From a virus: DNA of 32,817 nucleotides. The notes under the pieces are model-generated. The model was not told the DNA's origin, searched no databases, and was given only the letters and a program-made list of their open reading frames with translations. Below, in pieces: positions 1 through 6,237 of this stretch (within the stretch, counting starts at the first letter, position 1; every line of letters starts with the position of its first letter). The translations under genes and the position numbers were made by a program. The stretch is taken from the IMG/VR virus record IMGVR_UViG_3300009156_000066, positions 1 to 32,817 of that record. One strand, given 5' to 3'.

Positions 1-1354
1 AGAGGTACTGGCGGCGTTGACCGGCGCCGGTGAGACGCTTCTGCAGGAACCCATCGTTGAGCTGTGGGAAGCTGTCCGGATTTGTGACAACCCGCTCAAC
101 GACGTCGTCGATAGGCACCGGCTGTTTCTCAGAGGCCTCTACCGCGCGGACGAGCTCGATCAGCGTGGCGTCCAGAGACTCGACGTGCGGTGAGAAGTCG
201 TACGGAAGGCCGAGCGTCTGACAGGCGAGGGTGGCGATCTGCTCGAAGCCCTTCATGCGACCGACGGGGGCGAATGAGGCGTCCAGTGTGAGGGACTCGA
301 GTAGAGGGGCGATCTCGGCGAGGAGCTCGTGGCGGTGGATCTTGGCGTACGTGAGCGGGTATGGATTGAAGTACGGCGCCTCCTTCTCGTGGAGCCCAGC
401 CGGGCGGGTTAGAGAGACGTGGAGGGCCTTGTCGTGTAGGTCGAGCTCGACGCTGGCCTCGTTCATTGTGAAGATCGGGATGATGTAGTGGACGGGACGC
501 ATGCCCCTGTAAAGGACGCGGCCGGACGCTACGCCGGTGGTCGCGGCGGTACTTAGCGCTTGGCTGCGGACCTCCCCTGTCTGGCGGCGCTTGGCGCGAA
601 TGTTATCACAGACCATGATGTTCGGGCCCGGGATGTCCGCGAAGTCCCCGATCCGCTTCTCGAACTCCTCTTCGTTGTTCGTGAAGCTGATCGGCGCCCG
701 CTCCTGGCCGTAGATCAACGTCGAGATGGCCTGAGCGACGGTAGTCTTGCCAACGCCCTTCGACGTCCCGTTGAGGATGAGGATCGGGAACTCCCGGATC
801 GCGGTGCGCGCAACGGCCGCCACCGTCCAGCCGGTGAGGTTGCCTCGGTCGGTGGGGTGGGCGAAGGTCATTCCGCTGAAGAGAGCGACGAGATGGGGGT
901 AGGCAGGGTCGACGGGCATCGGGGTGAACTGGCCGGTGACGCGCCACTTACGTGCCGCGTAGTAACCGGGCGGGACTTGCTTCAACTTCACTCCGGAGAG
1001 GTCATACGCCGGGGAGCGGACGGTTGCGCGGAGAATGGGAATGTGGCGCTCAACGAACGAGGACGTGAGCTTCTGGTTCAGCCACGTCCGGCAGTGGAAG
1101 TGGTGGCGGTGGATTGTTGGGAGATATTCCCCAGTTTTGTCTACAAACTGGATCACCTCCTCTGCGAGGAGCTTGTCGGCGAGCTCGAGGCCGCCGTAGA
1201 AAGGGCCGGTGATGCCGTAGGAGTTGTTCAAATAGAAGCACTGACGGTCCCCGACGCCCCGCAGAACCTCAGTAGAGGACGCGAGATACGTCGAGAGCTG
1301 CTCAGCCGCGGCTTTGGGCTGGTAGATGATCATCTCAGAGGACAGGGACAGCAT
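1..1354 (-). CDS. P-loop NTPase, probable phage replicative helicase/primase-helicase (3' end outside window)
   Basis: An open frame of 451 codons runs off the left edge, so the C-terminus is missing. The ATG is preceded by AGAAAGG at a good distance. The N-terminal ~185 residues are unrecognised. A phosphate-binding loop, NGTSKGVGKTT, lies at residues 195-205, followed by a Walker-B-like IMVCDN (D250) and a sensor-1-like FTMNEA. This order suits a phage helicase or primase-helicase ATPase core, acting on DNA at replication. The loop is atypical: a Thr sits where the first Gly of GxxxxGK[ST] should be, with the Gly one residue earlier. It is the first gene after the promoter at 1453-1481. NTPase is seen directly; the replication role is inference. 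A different nucleic-acid ATPase is possible. Confidence 0.72.
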   Translation of the reverse strand, partial: MLSLSSEMIIYQPKAAAEQLSTYLASSTEVLRGVGDRQCFYLNNSYGITGPFYGGLELADKLLAEEVIQFVDKTGEYLPTIHRHHFHCRTWLNQKLTSSFVERHIPILRATVRSPAYDLSGVKLKQVPPGYYAARKWRVTGQFTPMPVDPAYPHLVALFSGMTFAHPTDRGNLTGWTVAAVARTAIREFPILILNGTSKGVGKTTVAQAISTLIYGQERAPISFTNNEEEFEKRIGDFADIPGPNIMVCDNIRAKRRQTGEVRSQALSTAATTGVASGRVLYRGMRPVHYIIPIFTMNEASVELDLHDKALHVSLTRPAGLHEKEAPYFNPYPLTYAKIHRHELLAEIAPLLESLTLDASFAPVGRMKGFEQIATLACQTLGLPYDFSPHVESLDATLIELVRAVEASEKQPVPIDDVVERVVTNPDSFPQLNDGFLQKRLTGAGQRRQYL

Positions 1355-1390
1355 GAAAACCTTTCTGGGGGAGTAGCCCCCCTGGGTTCA

Positions 1391-1526
1391 AAAAGTTACT
1401 CGCCGGCGACGCAAGAGAGAGACGCATGCTTACATAGCTTACGCTCCTCTTTATATTACGCGTACGCGCGTATAGAGTCAAGAAAGGACCCCTATGGGTG
1501 AACAGCACCAACGGCGAGTAACTTTT
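1391..1526. repeat. Perfect 15-bp inverted repeat flanking a promoter
   Basis: The arm AAAAGTTACTCGCCG at 1391-1405 recurs as its exact reverse complement at 1512-1526. The two arms bracket the leftward promoter at 1453-1481. Each arm also has a G/C-rich hairpin on its outer side (about 1369-1384 and 1527-1550), so the whole element is roughly mirrored. The left hairpin lies just upstream of the ribosome binding site of the NTPase gene. The layout suggests paired regulator sites or a long-range stem; that function is inferred. Confidence 0.75.
1453..1481 (-). promoter_or_regulatory. Sigma70-like promoter, leftward
   Basis: On the minus strand a -35 TTGACT (1476-1481) is followed after exactly 17 nt by a -10 TAATAT (1453-1458). 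It lies in a more AT-rich gap between the NTPase gene and the small-gene cluster, facing the NTPase start about 100 nt downstream. Each hexamer differs from consensus at one position. Host RNA polymerase use is inferred. Confidence 0.7.
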
Positions 1527-1573
1527 GGGGAGTGGGTACACTACCCCCCTCCAGCGACGTAACTCCGCCTGGC

Positions 1574-1798
1574 TCACACATTAAGCTCTCCCAAGGGGGG
1601 TCCCCTGCGTCCCTCCGCGTGGGTGAGGGCGAAGCCGATCACCGCTCGCCATGTCAAGAATCTTGACACCTGTGTATGTTTCTTAGACACTTCCACGCCA
1701 AGGGGACCCAGCTTTAGGACGAACTCAGCGTCGCCGAGAGCTGGATCGCCACTGCGTAACGTGACGGTGCGCTTTAGGACCTTCGTGAATGCTCTCAT
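1574..1798 (-). CDS. Small hypothetical protein, 74 aa
   Basis: I do not recognise this 74-aa basic protein (begins MRAFTKVLKRTV). The start at 1798 is chosen because AAGAGGAAA precedes it closely; an upstream in-frame ATG has no comparable site. Its first 74 nt overlap, out of frame, the 3' end of the nuclease-like gene. It is the last gene before the NTPase promoter region. A perfect 17-bp palindrome lies inside it. A cytoplasmic accessory protein is most likely; no function is claimed. Confidence 0.55.
   Translation of the reverse strand: MRAFTKVLKRTVTLRSGDPALGDAEFVLKLGPLGVEVSKKHTQVSRFLTWRAVIGFALTHAEGRRGPPLGELNV
1652..1668. repeat. 17-bp perfect palindrome TGTCAAG-AAT-CTTGACA
   Basis: Arms TGTCAAG and CTTGACA are separated by AAT, inside the 74-aa gene. 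It resembles in style the TGACAA-TCC-TTGTCA palindrome at 6446-6460. It could be a repressor-type operator or chance inside coding sequence. Confidence 0.5.
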
Positions 1799-2246
1799 TG
1801 GGTTTCCTCTTGTGTCGCCCGCTGCCGCGTCCGAAACATCTCGGAGCGGGTTGGTCGTAGTTGTCAACGTTTTGCAAGGACAGGGCAGCCAGGCCGTCTC
1901 CTTGCCCTTGTAGGGGCTGTTGGTCAAGATGAGGGAAAATCTCTAAAGTGCCGGGGTTGAAGGGACCGGTGATAAAAAAGCGAACCTTGTCATCAACGAC
2001 AGCGGCAATCCAGTCGCTTCGCCCCGCGTCCGCATCTTTCCAGTTGTAGCTTACACCACCACCTGCCCGTACTTCTGCTTTTCGTACCTCGATACGAACG
2101 GTCTGATGCCCGGGTTTTGTGGCTATTAGATCACAGGGACATGACGGCGACAAGGCGCGAAAGACATGGTAGCCACACTCCATAAGTCTGGCTGCTGTTA
2201 TTAGTTCGGCGCGCGCTCCGATAGTGCCGGTGTCTTTGGTACTCAT
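1725..2246 (-). CDS. PD-(D/E)XK-like nuclease fold protein
   Basis: The N-terminal ~95 residues match the layout of small PD-(D/E)XK nucleases: an early Glu (E14) in a GARAEL helix, an Asp in a beta-strand setting (D39, CDLIA), then RIEVRKAEV with E53. In active members the third motif is E-x-K; here the residue after Val is Arg55, with Lys56 next, so catalysis is uncertain. The fold family acts on DNA in phages as resolvases, exonucleases or restriction-type enzymes. The C-terminal ~70 residues are Arg/Pro/Gln-rich, look less protein-like and overlap the next gene out of frame by 74 nt. The gene follows a small basic protein at a 5-nt spacing. Confidence 0.6.
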   Translation of the reverse strand: MSTKDTGTIGARAELITAARLMECGYHVFRALSPSCPCDLIATKPGHQTVRIEVRKAEVRAGGGVSYNWKDADAGRSDWIAAVVDDKVRFFITGPFNPGTLEIFPHLDQQPLQGQGDGLAALSLQNVDNYDQPAPRCFGRGSGRHKRKPNESIHEGPKAHRHVTQWRSSSRRR

Positions 2247-2251
2247 GTCAC

Positions 2252-2443
2252 TCAGCGCCCCTTCCGCTTCCTCCGCGCAGCGTGGCGCGGGCGGAACGGG
2301 GCGTCCTTGCCAGTGGTGAGCTCATAGTCACTCATGAGCTTCGTCCACACCCTCGAGCTGAGGGTCAGCTTCGCTGCCTCAACGCGCTGTTTCACCCAGG
2401 CGTTGAAGAAGGCGTCGAGTGCAGATTTTGCACGCTTCTTCAC
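2252..2443 (-). CDS. Small basic hypothetical protein, 63 aa
   Basis: A Lys/Arg-rich 63-aa protein with a basic C-terminal tail (RPRHAARRKRKGR), compatible with nucleic-acid binding but not recognised. The start is GTG, overlapping the upstream stop as GTGA, with AAGGGGG six nt upstream. Coupling to the upstream 135-aa gene and a five-base gap to the nuclease-like gene suggest one transcript. No motif identifies a function. Confidence 0.65.
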   Translation of the reverse strand: MKKRAKSALDAFFNAWVKQRVEAAKLTLSSRVWTKLMSDYELTTGKDAPFRPRHAARRKRKGR

Positions 2444-2847
2444 TCTACCCCCTTCATCGCCTTGAGCAGCGTATCAAGGATAAGCTTCCGGGTACACTCC
2501 TTCCAGCCGTCCAGGGCGGTGTACATCGTGGTGATGAACTCCGGAGACAGCTTGAGCGTCTCGCTGAGGACTCGGGTAAGGCCCAAGAAGCGCGCGGTAG
2601 GTTCCGAGTGCGTCGGAAAGTCCAGGAGTTCCCGGGGGCGGCAGTTGAGGACGGTCCTCAGCTCAGCGTACAGTCGCTTCGGGGGCGTCCCTTTCGCGGC
2701 GGCCCTCAACGCCACGGCAACCCGCTGGCGCGTCGTCGGGCAGACGGCAGGGTACGCTTCTTGACGTCCAGCGCAGAGGGCGATGACGTCCCACATACAG
2801 CTCAGCCGCGTTCGGGCCGTCTCGGCGGTGAGAGCTGAGCGGCTCAC
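2440..2847 (-). CDS. Hypothetical protein, 135 aa
   Basis: Mostly helical, soluble-looking protein of 135 aa, not recognised. The GTG start at 2847 overlaps the stop of the tiny membrane protein gene upstream (GTGA), and its own stop overlaps the next GTG start. This two-sided coupling supports a real gene. No catalytic motif, signal peptide or membrane segment is seen. Confidence 0.65.
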   Translation of the reverse strand: MSRSALTAETARTRLSCMWDVIALCAGRQEAYPAVCPTTRQRVAVALRAAAKGTPPKRLYAELRTVLNCRPRELLDFPTHSEPTARFLGLTRVLSETLKLSPEFITTMYTALDGWKECTRKLILDTLLKAMKGVE

Positions 2848-2927
2848 GGTCTCACCAGCGGGAAGAGGGTGATAGCGGCGGTGAGGAACGTGGCGATGAG
2901 GAAAGCGACGTAAATGAGTCTACTCAC
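2844..2927 (-). CDS. Tiny membrane protein, 27 aa
   Basis: A 27-aa peptide (MSRLIYVAFLIATFLTAAIT, then a short tail) that is almost entirely one hydrophobic helix. It starts at GTG with AAGGAA five nt upstream, and its stop overlaps the next gene's GTG start. It is one of five single-helix micro-proteins in this operon. Inner-membrane location is predicted; function is unknown. Confidence 0.6.
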   Translation of the reverse strand: MSRLIYVAFLIATFLTAAITLFPLVRP

Positions 2928-2946
2928 GGGAGTTCCTTTCAGTTGA

Positions 2947-2974
2947 GCGTCGAACGCAACGCTGCGTCGAACGC
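2947..2974. repeat. Tandem 11-bp repeat GCGTCGAACGC, 17-bp period
   Basis: Two exact copies of GCGTCGAACGC lie at 2947-2957 and 2964-2974, in the 94-nt gap between the 70-aa gene and the 27-aa membrane gene. Each copy is itself near-palindromic (GCGT-CGA-ACGC). This is the widest gap inside the packed part of the small-gene operon and may hold a regulator site. Confidence 0.6.
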
Positions 2975-3021
2975 TGGCCAGAGGGACGTAACACAAGATT
3001 CTGCAACGGCTTCGCGGGGCG

Positions 3022-3234
3022 TCACGGGGCGTCATACCACGCGTTGTCAGCCAGACGTTGCAGCTCGGCACCCAGCTTCCGGGCGTCCTTGGGGGTAAGG
3101 TGAGCACCTTCTCCACCGGAGACCCAGAGGTTGATCTTTGGGTGGCGGGATCGGTGTTCTTTGATCATCTCGCACCGGAAGCTCTCGTAGAGGCGCCCGT
3201 CGCCGGTGTAGAACGTGCCGTCGGGGTCTCTCAT
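3022..3234 (-). CDS. Hypothetical protein, 70 aa
   Basis: A 70-aa soluble protein rich in charged and aromatic residues (begins MRDPDGTFYTGDGRLYES), not recognised. The ATG overlaps the upstream stop (ATGA), with GAGGCG upstream. It ends before a 94-nt gap carrying tandem repeats. The opening resembles small proteins with a beta-hairpin start, but no function can be given. Confidence 0.65.
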   Translation of the reverse strand: MRDPDGTFYTGDGRLYESFRCEMIKEHRSRHPKINLWVSGGEGAHLTPKDARKLGAELQRLADNAWYDAP

Positions 3235-3539
3235 ACACGCCTCACTGCGAAGGTCAGGATCAGCTCCTCGACCAGCTCAGGCAGCGCGACGTCGCGGACG
3301 TTGAGAAGCTCTGCTTCATCCATCGATATGAGGGCATCGCTCAGGAACTTTCCCGTATATCGAGTATGAACGATTCCTTTCTTGACGTACAGCTCCGAAG
3401 CCCAGTCACACGCCATAGGTGGCAGAAGGGCGTCCAAGGCCCGGACTTGCGCGAAGACTTTGTGGAAAAGGTCCCGCTTCTCGCCTTTCTCGACGATCAT
3501 GATTTCGCTGAGCTCGCCGAGTCGATTCCAGAAATTCAT
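3231..3539 (-). CDS. Hypothetical protein, 102 aa
   Basis: A 102-aa, largely helical soluble protein (begins MNFWNRLGELSEIMIVEKGEK). The ATG is preceded by GAGGAG and overlaps the upstream stop; its own stop overlaps the next ATG. Strong coupling on both sides supports expression. No known motif or membrane segment is visible. Confidence 0.7.
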   Translation of the reverse strand: MNFWNRLGELSEIMIVEKGEKRDLFHKVFAQVRALDALLPPMACDWASELYVKKGIVHTRYTGKFLSDALISMDEAELLNVRDVALPELVEELILTFAVRRV

Positions 3540-3745
3540 GCAATCTCCTCACATCTGTAAAGGGCCGACCGGAGCTTGAGGCGCGCGGCGTACAGGGCGT
3601 CCCCCAGCGTCCGGATCTTTGGGTCGTCACAGAGAAACACCGGTGGGGGTCCGTTGAGCGTCTCGTCACTCAAGCGGATCGTCATCGCGACGAGCGTTTG
3701 ACGAGCGAACTCAGCGGCGTTCCCGAGCTCAGATGTCGTTACCAT
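3536..3745 (-). CDS. Hypothetical protein, 69 aa
   Basis: A 69-aa protein starting MVTTSELGNAAEFARQ. The frame is open further upstream, but ATG 3745 is chosen because GAGGAG lies directly before it and the residues upstream belong to the preceding gene's DNA. It overlaps the preceding gene by 17 nt and the following one by an ATGA. It looks soluble and helical; not recognised. Confidence 0.65.
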   Translation of the reverse strand: MVTTSELGNAAEFARQTLVAMTIRLSDETLNGPPPVFLCDDPKIRTLGDALYAARLKLRSALYRCEEIA

Positions 3746-3947
3746 ACACACTCCTCGTAAAGTAACCCAGCGCATGCCACCGGGCGCGGTTGGACTCCAT
3801 TCGAACAACGAGCGTTGTTAGGTCGCTGTCCTCATAGAACGTGGTGTAAAGGCGATTGTCGGGCGACTGAATGACTTGCCCGCTGAGGCCTCGATTGTTG
3901 GGATTGTAGACGTACAGGAGGGCCTGATAGGGCAGGGACTTGGTCAT
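3729..3947 (-). CDS. Hypothetical protein, 72 aa
   Basis: A 72-aa protein rich in Tyr, Asn and beta-prone residues (YNPNNRGLSGQVIQSPDNR). The start codon overlaps the upstream stop (ATGA), with GGGAG about nine nt upstream. Not recognised; a small beta-sheet protein is likely. Its 3' end overlaps the next gene by 17 nt. Confidence 0.65.
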   Translation of the reverse strand: MTKSLPYQALLYVYNPNNRGLSGQVIQSPDNRLYTTFYEDSDLTTLVVRMESNRARWHALGYFTRSVYGNDI

Positions 3948-4276
3948 GCGTCGAAGTACTCCCGCAACTTTCGTTCCAGCTGCGGAATGGCCGTCGCAGC
4001 CGACAAGGCGGTGATGTCACTTACCCACCGCCACGGGCGTTTGTACTCATCCGACATCGCGAGCCATAGGCCGTTTCGGTCGAGGCAGACGGTGAAGTAG
4101 CCAATCTTCACTCCGCTTTCGATCCACGTCCCGCTTGGTAGGTGAGCGTTTCGAATGCGATCGCTGAACGCTTTAAGCGCAGCGCGGGCCTCATCTGCCT
4201 CGCGTCGCACCTCCGCGGCTTTTTGAGCGATAGGATCTCGGGCGTCCGGGTTTGGGCGTTTCTTGAACAGGTTCAT
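3944..4276 (-). CDS. Hypothetical protein with N-terminal helix, 110 aa
   Basis: A 110-aa protein. Residues ~13-45 form a charged Ala/Glu/Arg-rich amphipathic helix (AQKAAEVRREADEARAALKA), which may be a short coiled coil. The rest is a mixed beta/alpha part with several Trp. The start overlaps the stop of the 33-aa membrane peptide (ATGA). Soluble, possibly oligomeric; no family recognised. Confidence 0.7.
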   Translation of the reverse strand: MNLFKKRPNPDARDPIAQKAAEVRREADEARAALKAFSDRIRNAHLPSGTWIESGVKIGYFTVCLDRNGLWLAMSDEYKRPWRWVSDITALSAATAIPQLERKLREYFDA

Positions 4277-4374
4277 TCGTCGTAGGTCTCCGGGTGTGGT
4301 TTAGAGTAGCGGGGAGCGGACACGGTGAGGAACACTGCAACGAGCGTGCCGAAGAGGGCGGCGAGCGTTCTCAT
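4273..4374 (-). CDS. Tiny membrane protein, 33 aa
   Basis: Begins MRTLAALFGTLVAVFLTVSA, one hydrophobic helix, followed by a short polar tail. Its ATG overlaps the upstream stop and its stop overlaps the next ATG, so it fills the space between two genes exactly. It resembles the 28-aa peptide at 6238-6324, which also opens MRT and then a hydrophobic run. Predicted inner-membrane micro-protein of unknown role; a secreted product is less likely. Confidence 0.6.
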   Translation of the reverse strand: MRTLAALFGTLVAVFLTVSAPRYSKPHPETYDE

Positions 4375-4529
4375 AGGAGCTCTACGTGGTTTTCGTCCGA
4401 CCTACTTGTCTGTACCAAGTTGATCTCTCCCTGCATCGGGAACGTAATTCCCTCCTTCTCGTCCACTAACCAGACATCCAGGTTCGGGGGGAAGTCTTGC
4501 AGCTTTGCGATTAGTTCGGCGACGGTCAT
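4371..4529 (-). CDS. Small conserved-type phage protein, 52 aa
   Basis: A 52-aa protein opening MTVAELIAKLQDFPPNLDVW. This resembles a common small phage/bacterial pattern (M-T/K-V-x-E-L-I-x-x-L, then a D/P turn and LDVWLVD), from memory of such proteins rather than a search. AAGGAG sits five nt before the ATG. It lies largely inside the 3' part of the upstream 99-aa frame, out of frame, with a 128-nt overlap. Function unknown. Confidence 0.65.
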   Translation of the reverse strand: MTVAELIAKLQDFPPNLDVWLVDEKEGITFPMQGEINLVQTSRSDENHVELL

Positions 4530-4701
4530 CGGTCTCCTTTGGGTTAGTTGCCTTGACGTACTCTCGCGCCCAGTACAGGACGCTTTGAAGAGAACGCCGG
4601 TAGTTTCTCCATAGCTCTCGATTCGGACCGTCCGGTATGATAGCCTCGAAGTCGAACGCCTCTCGTACAAGATTTTCACACTTGCGCTCGAGGGGGGTCA
4701 A
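4402..4701 (-). CDS. Hypothetical protein, 99 aa, TTG start
   Basis: Starts at TTG overlapping the upstream stop (TTGA), with AAGGAG eight nt upstream. The first ~55 residues look like a normal helical protein (MTPLERKCENLVREAFDFEA). The last ~43 residues overlap the 52-aa gene in another frame and are Arg/Pro/Gly-rich, as expected if that tail is not under protein-level selection. The N-terminal half is well supported; the tail less so. Confidence 0.55.
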   Translation of the reverse strand: MTPLERKCENLVREAFDFEAIIPDGPNRELWRNYRRSLQSVLYWAREYVKATNPKETDDRRRTNRKAARLPPEPGCLVSGREGGNYVPDAGRDQLGTDK

Positions 4702-4988
4702 ATGTCAAGCTCCTTGAGTAGCGCGACGACCTCGGCTTGGGTGCGGCCGGGCTTGTCGTTCCAGCCTGGAAGGCCTTGCCCGCGCGAGAATCCTGGCTCT
4801 TTGTCTAATCTGTTGAAAACGATCCACCGGGCAGTATGGCACTCAGGGTAGCACTTGTACAACGCGCCAAGTAGGCAGTAGCTTGTCGCCTCTGAATCGC
4901 GGACCGAACAGACTTTTCCGTAAAGGTCTCGAGCCTCAACACCTTGCGTCCATGCCCCTTCAGGCGCCAATAGTTCGTGGGCTTTCAT
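4698..4988 (-). CDS. DUF6197-like protein
   Basis: A 96-aa protein matching the pattern I know for DUF6197 phage/actinobacterial proteins: W-x-Q-G-x-x-A-R-D near the N-terminus (W13-D21), a Cys-containing CLLGAL segment in the middle, and WNDKPGRTQAEVVALLKEL at the end. The role of the family is not known to me. The start follows directly from the upstream Cys-rich gene by ATGA overlap. The match is from remembered sequence pattern. Confidence 0.65.
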   Translation of the reverse strand: MKAHELLAPEGAWTQGVEARDLYGKVCSVRDSEATSYCLLGALYKCYPECHTARWIVFNRLDKEPGFSRGQGLPGWNDKPGRTQAEVVALLKELDI

Positions 4989-5236
4989 GCTTCACCTTCC
5001 TTATCTCTCTCATCCTTTCCGCAGTCGTCACAGATCGAATCGTCCGCTGGAATGTGTCCTGAGCAGTATGGGCAAGCACGGCACAGAGGCAGGCCCATTA
5101 ATTCAAACTCCGGATCTTGGCAGATATAGCAATCATCACGGGGGAGAACGTGCCGTTTACTTCTTTTAGACGGGTCATTCAGCCCTTCCTGTAGCATCCA
5201 GTATGCCGGGTCATCTGGTTTCAGCGGTATGCTCAT
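4985..5236 (-). CDS. Cys-rich putative zinc-binding protein, 83 aa
   Basis: Seven Cys in CxxC-type spacing: C36-x2-C39, C52-x2-C55-x2-C58 and C69-x2-C72, within a short acidic protein. This looks like one or two zinc ribbons, so metal binding and contact with nucleic acid or protein are likely; the specific role is unknown. The start at 5236 is preferred over an upstream in-frame start because AAGGTGA lies seven nt before it and it overlaps the preceding stop. Confidence 0.68.
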   Translation of the reverse strand: MSIPLKPDDPAYWMLQEGLNDPSKRSKRHVLPRDDCYICQDPEFELMGLPLCRACPYCSGHIPADDSICDDCGKDERDKEGEA

Positions 5237-5448
5237 GCTCTCACCTTCCCGTCTAAGCATTTGCTCACCGCGAGAGCACAGTTCCGTAGCAGCGCCGCGT
5301 CACGTCTGACTACGGCTTGGTAGTCGCGATCGTTGGGGAATGAAACGGCAGACTCTTCGGTAAGCTGGACCAGTGTCCGCATCGTCCAGTCAAGGCCCTC
5401 ATGACGAAGGGCCCGTTCAAGCTCAGCGTATGATTCTGGGCAATTCAT
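5233..5448 (-). CDS. Hypothetical protein, 71 aa
   Basis: A 71-aa helical soluble protein (begins MNCPESYAELERALRHEGL) with two Cys near each end. It is coupled to both neighbours by ATGA overlaps. No recognised domain. Base composition here is visibly less GC-rich than in the structural genes. Confidence 0.65.
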   Translation of the reverse strand: MNCPESYAELERALRHEGLDWTMRTLVQLTEESAVSFPNDRDYQAVVRRDAALLRNCALAVSKCLDGKVRA

Positions 5449-5654
5449 GCTTGCACCTCTCTCCCGAAGAGTTCGGCCGCTTGCGGCGCCTTGCTCCAGT
5501 CTGGTTCAAATCCGCCACGAAGTAGCCACATTCTCAACGCGCCAGATAGCTCATGTAGCCTGTCTGTCGCACCATCTGCGCAGCCGTCGTCGATGGAGCC
5601 GCCAAGTCTTGTCAGTAGCGTTTCCATCTCTGTCAAAGTAGCGTTCGGATCCAT
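5445..5654 (-). CDS. Hypothetical protein, 69 aa
   Basis: A 69-aa protein (begins MDPNATLTEMETLLTRLGGS) with amphipathic helices and a conserved-looking WLLRGGFEPDW stretch. The ATG is two bases after the upstream stop; its own stop overlaps the next ATG. Not recognised; a soluble accessory protein is the safest call. Confidence 0.65.
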   Translation of the reverse strand: MDPNATLTEMETLLTRLGGSIDDGCADGATDRLHELSGALRMWLLRGGFEPDWSKAPQAAELFGREVQA

Positions 5655-5655
5655 G

Positions 5656-5811
5656 TTAGGCTCTCACCGTGCTTTCAACAGCCGTCACGCGAGCCGTTTG
5701 CTCCAACAACATCGTCCACAGAATCATCTCCCTGTCCGTGTCGCCCCGATCCATTTCAGGGTCGAGGCTTTCGACGAGGAGTTTTGCGAGGAGTTCGATT
5801 TCGGCTTTCAT
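5656..5811 (-). CDS. Small helical protein, 51 aa
   Basis: Begins MKAEIELLAKLLVESLDPEM and is predicted all-helical. The start at 5811 has GGAAGGG immediately upstream and overlaps the stop of the membrane peptide before it. Longer readings of this frame cover other genes and are rejected. No function recognised. Confidence 0.62.
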   Translation of the reverse strand: MKAEIELLAKLLVESLDPEMDRGDTDREMILWTMLLEQTARVTAVESTVRA

Positions 5812-5906
5812 GCCCTTCCATCCTTGTCGATTCGCTCGACTTCGCGTGCAGCCCAGATGCTGATGCTGATGTAACCGACGCCCAGAAGAATGATTGCCGT
5901 TACCAT
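5808..5906 (-). CDS. Tiny membrane protein, 32 aa
   Basis: Begins MVTAIILLGVGYISISIWAA, one membrane helix, then a charged tail (REVERIDKDGRA). Its ATG overlaps the upstream micro-gene's 3' end and its stop overlaps the next ATG; AAAGGA lies upstream of the start. The N-out or N-in orientation is not clear, though the charged tail suggests a cytoplasmic C-terminus. Function unknown. Confidence 0.6.
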   Translation of the reverse strand: MVTAIILLGVGYISISIWAAREVERIDKDGRA

Positions 5907-6007
5907 GTATAGTTTCCTTTCCAACAGTGTACCACATGTCCGACCACACCCACTACGACAAAGGCGCAGAGGAAGATATCTCGGAGAAGATTATATTCGA
6001 TGAGCAT
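5900..6007 (-). CDS. Tiny membrane protein, 35 aa
   Basis: Begins MLIEYNLLRDIFLCAFVVVG and has one hydrophobic helix (residues ~11-27). AAAGGAA precedes the ATG at good spacing. The 3' end overlaps the next micro-gene by seven bases. Second of two adjacent single-helix peptides, which might work as a pair; that is a guess from position. Confidence 0.55.
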   Translation of the reverse strand: MLIEYNLLRDIFLCAFVVVGVVGHVVHCWKGNYTW

Positions 6008-6021
6008 TGCGTTCCTTTCGT

Positions 6022-6219
6022 TCAGATCATATCTCTGAAGGCTTGGCGCAGGACGTCGCAGTCGTTAAGGTAGGACACCTTGCAGCCCACGTCCGTTTCT
6101 TTGTCCGCGGCTTCTTTGCTCAAGAGGCCCAGGTAGGCGACGATTGCGGCCGCTCCGTACTGTTTGAAGGCCTTTTCGACCGCTTTGTTGTCATTTGTGT
6201 TCAGTAGCGGGACGCTCAT
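6022..6219 (-). CDS. Hypothetical protein, 65 aa
   Basis: A 65-aa soluble protein (begins MSVPLLNTNDNKAVEKAFKQ) with Ala-rich helices. ATG 6219 is chosen because AAAGGTGA lies seven nt upstream; a GTG nine bases earlier would sit on top of that site. Not recognised. Confidence 0.65.
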   Translation of the reverse strand: MSVPLLNTNDNKAVEKAFKQYGAAAIVAYLGLLSKEAADKETDVGCKVSYLNDCDVLRQAFRDMI

Positions 6220-6237
6220 TTGTATCACCTTTCTTTC

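Noticed and set aside
560-1501. Rightward open frame of 313 codons opposite the NTPase gene
   Set aside because: The minus frame has a P-loop, sensor motif and ribosome binding site; the plus frame is its shadow.
1527-1550. G/C hairpin taken as a terminator for the small-gene operon
   Set aside because: In the leftward direction it is followed by AAAA, not a U-run; it belongs better with the mirrored repeat element.
1335-1577. Minus-strand 80-codon frame across the 1453-1481 promoter region
   Set aside because: It would overlay the promoter and both inverted repeat arms and run into the NTPase start; composition is unlike neighbours and the GTG start has no good ribosome binding site.
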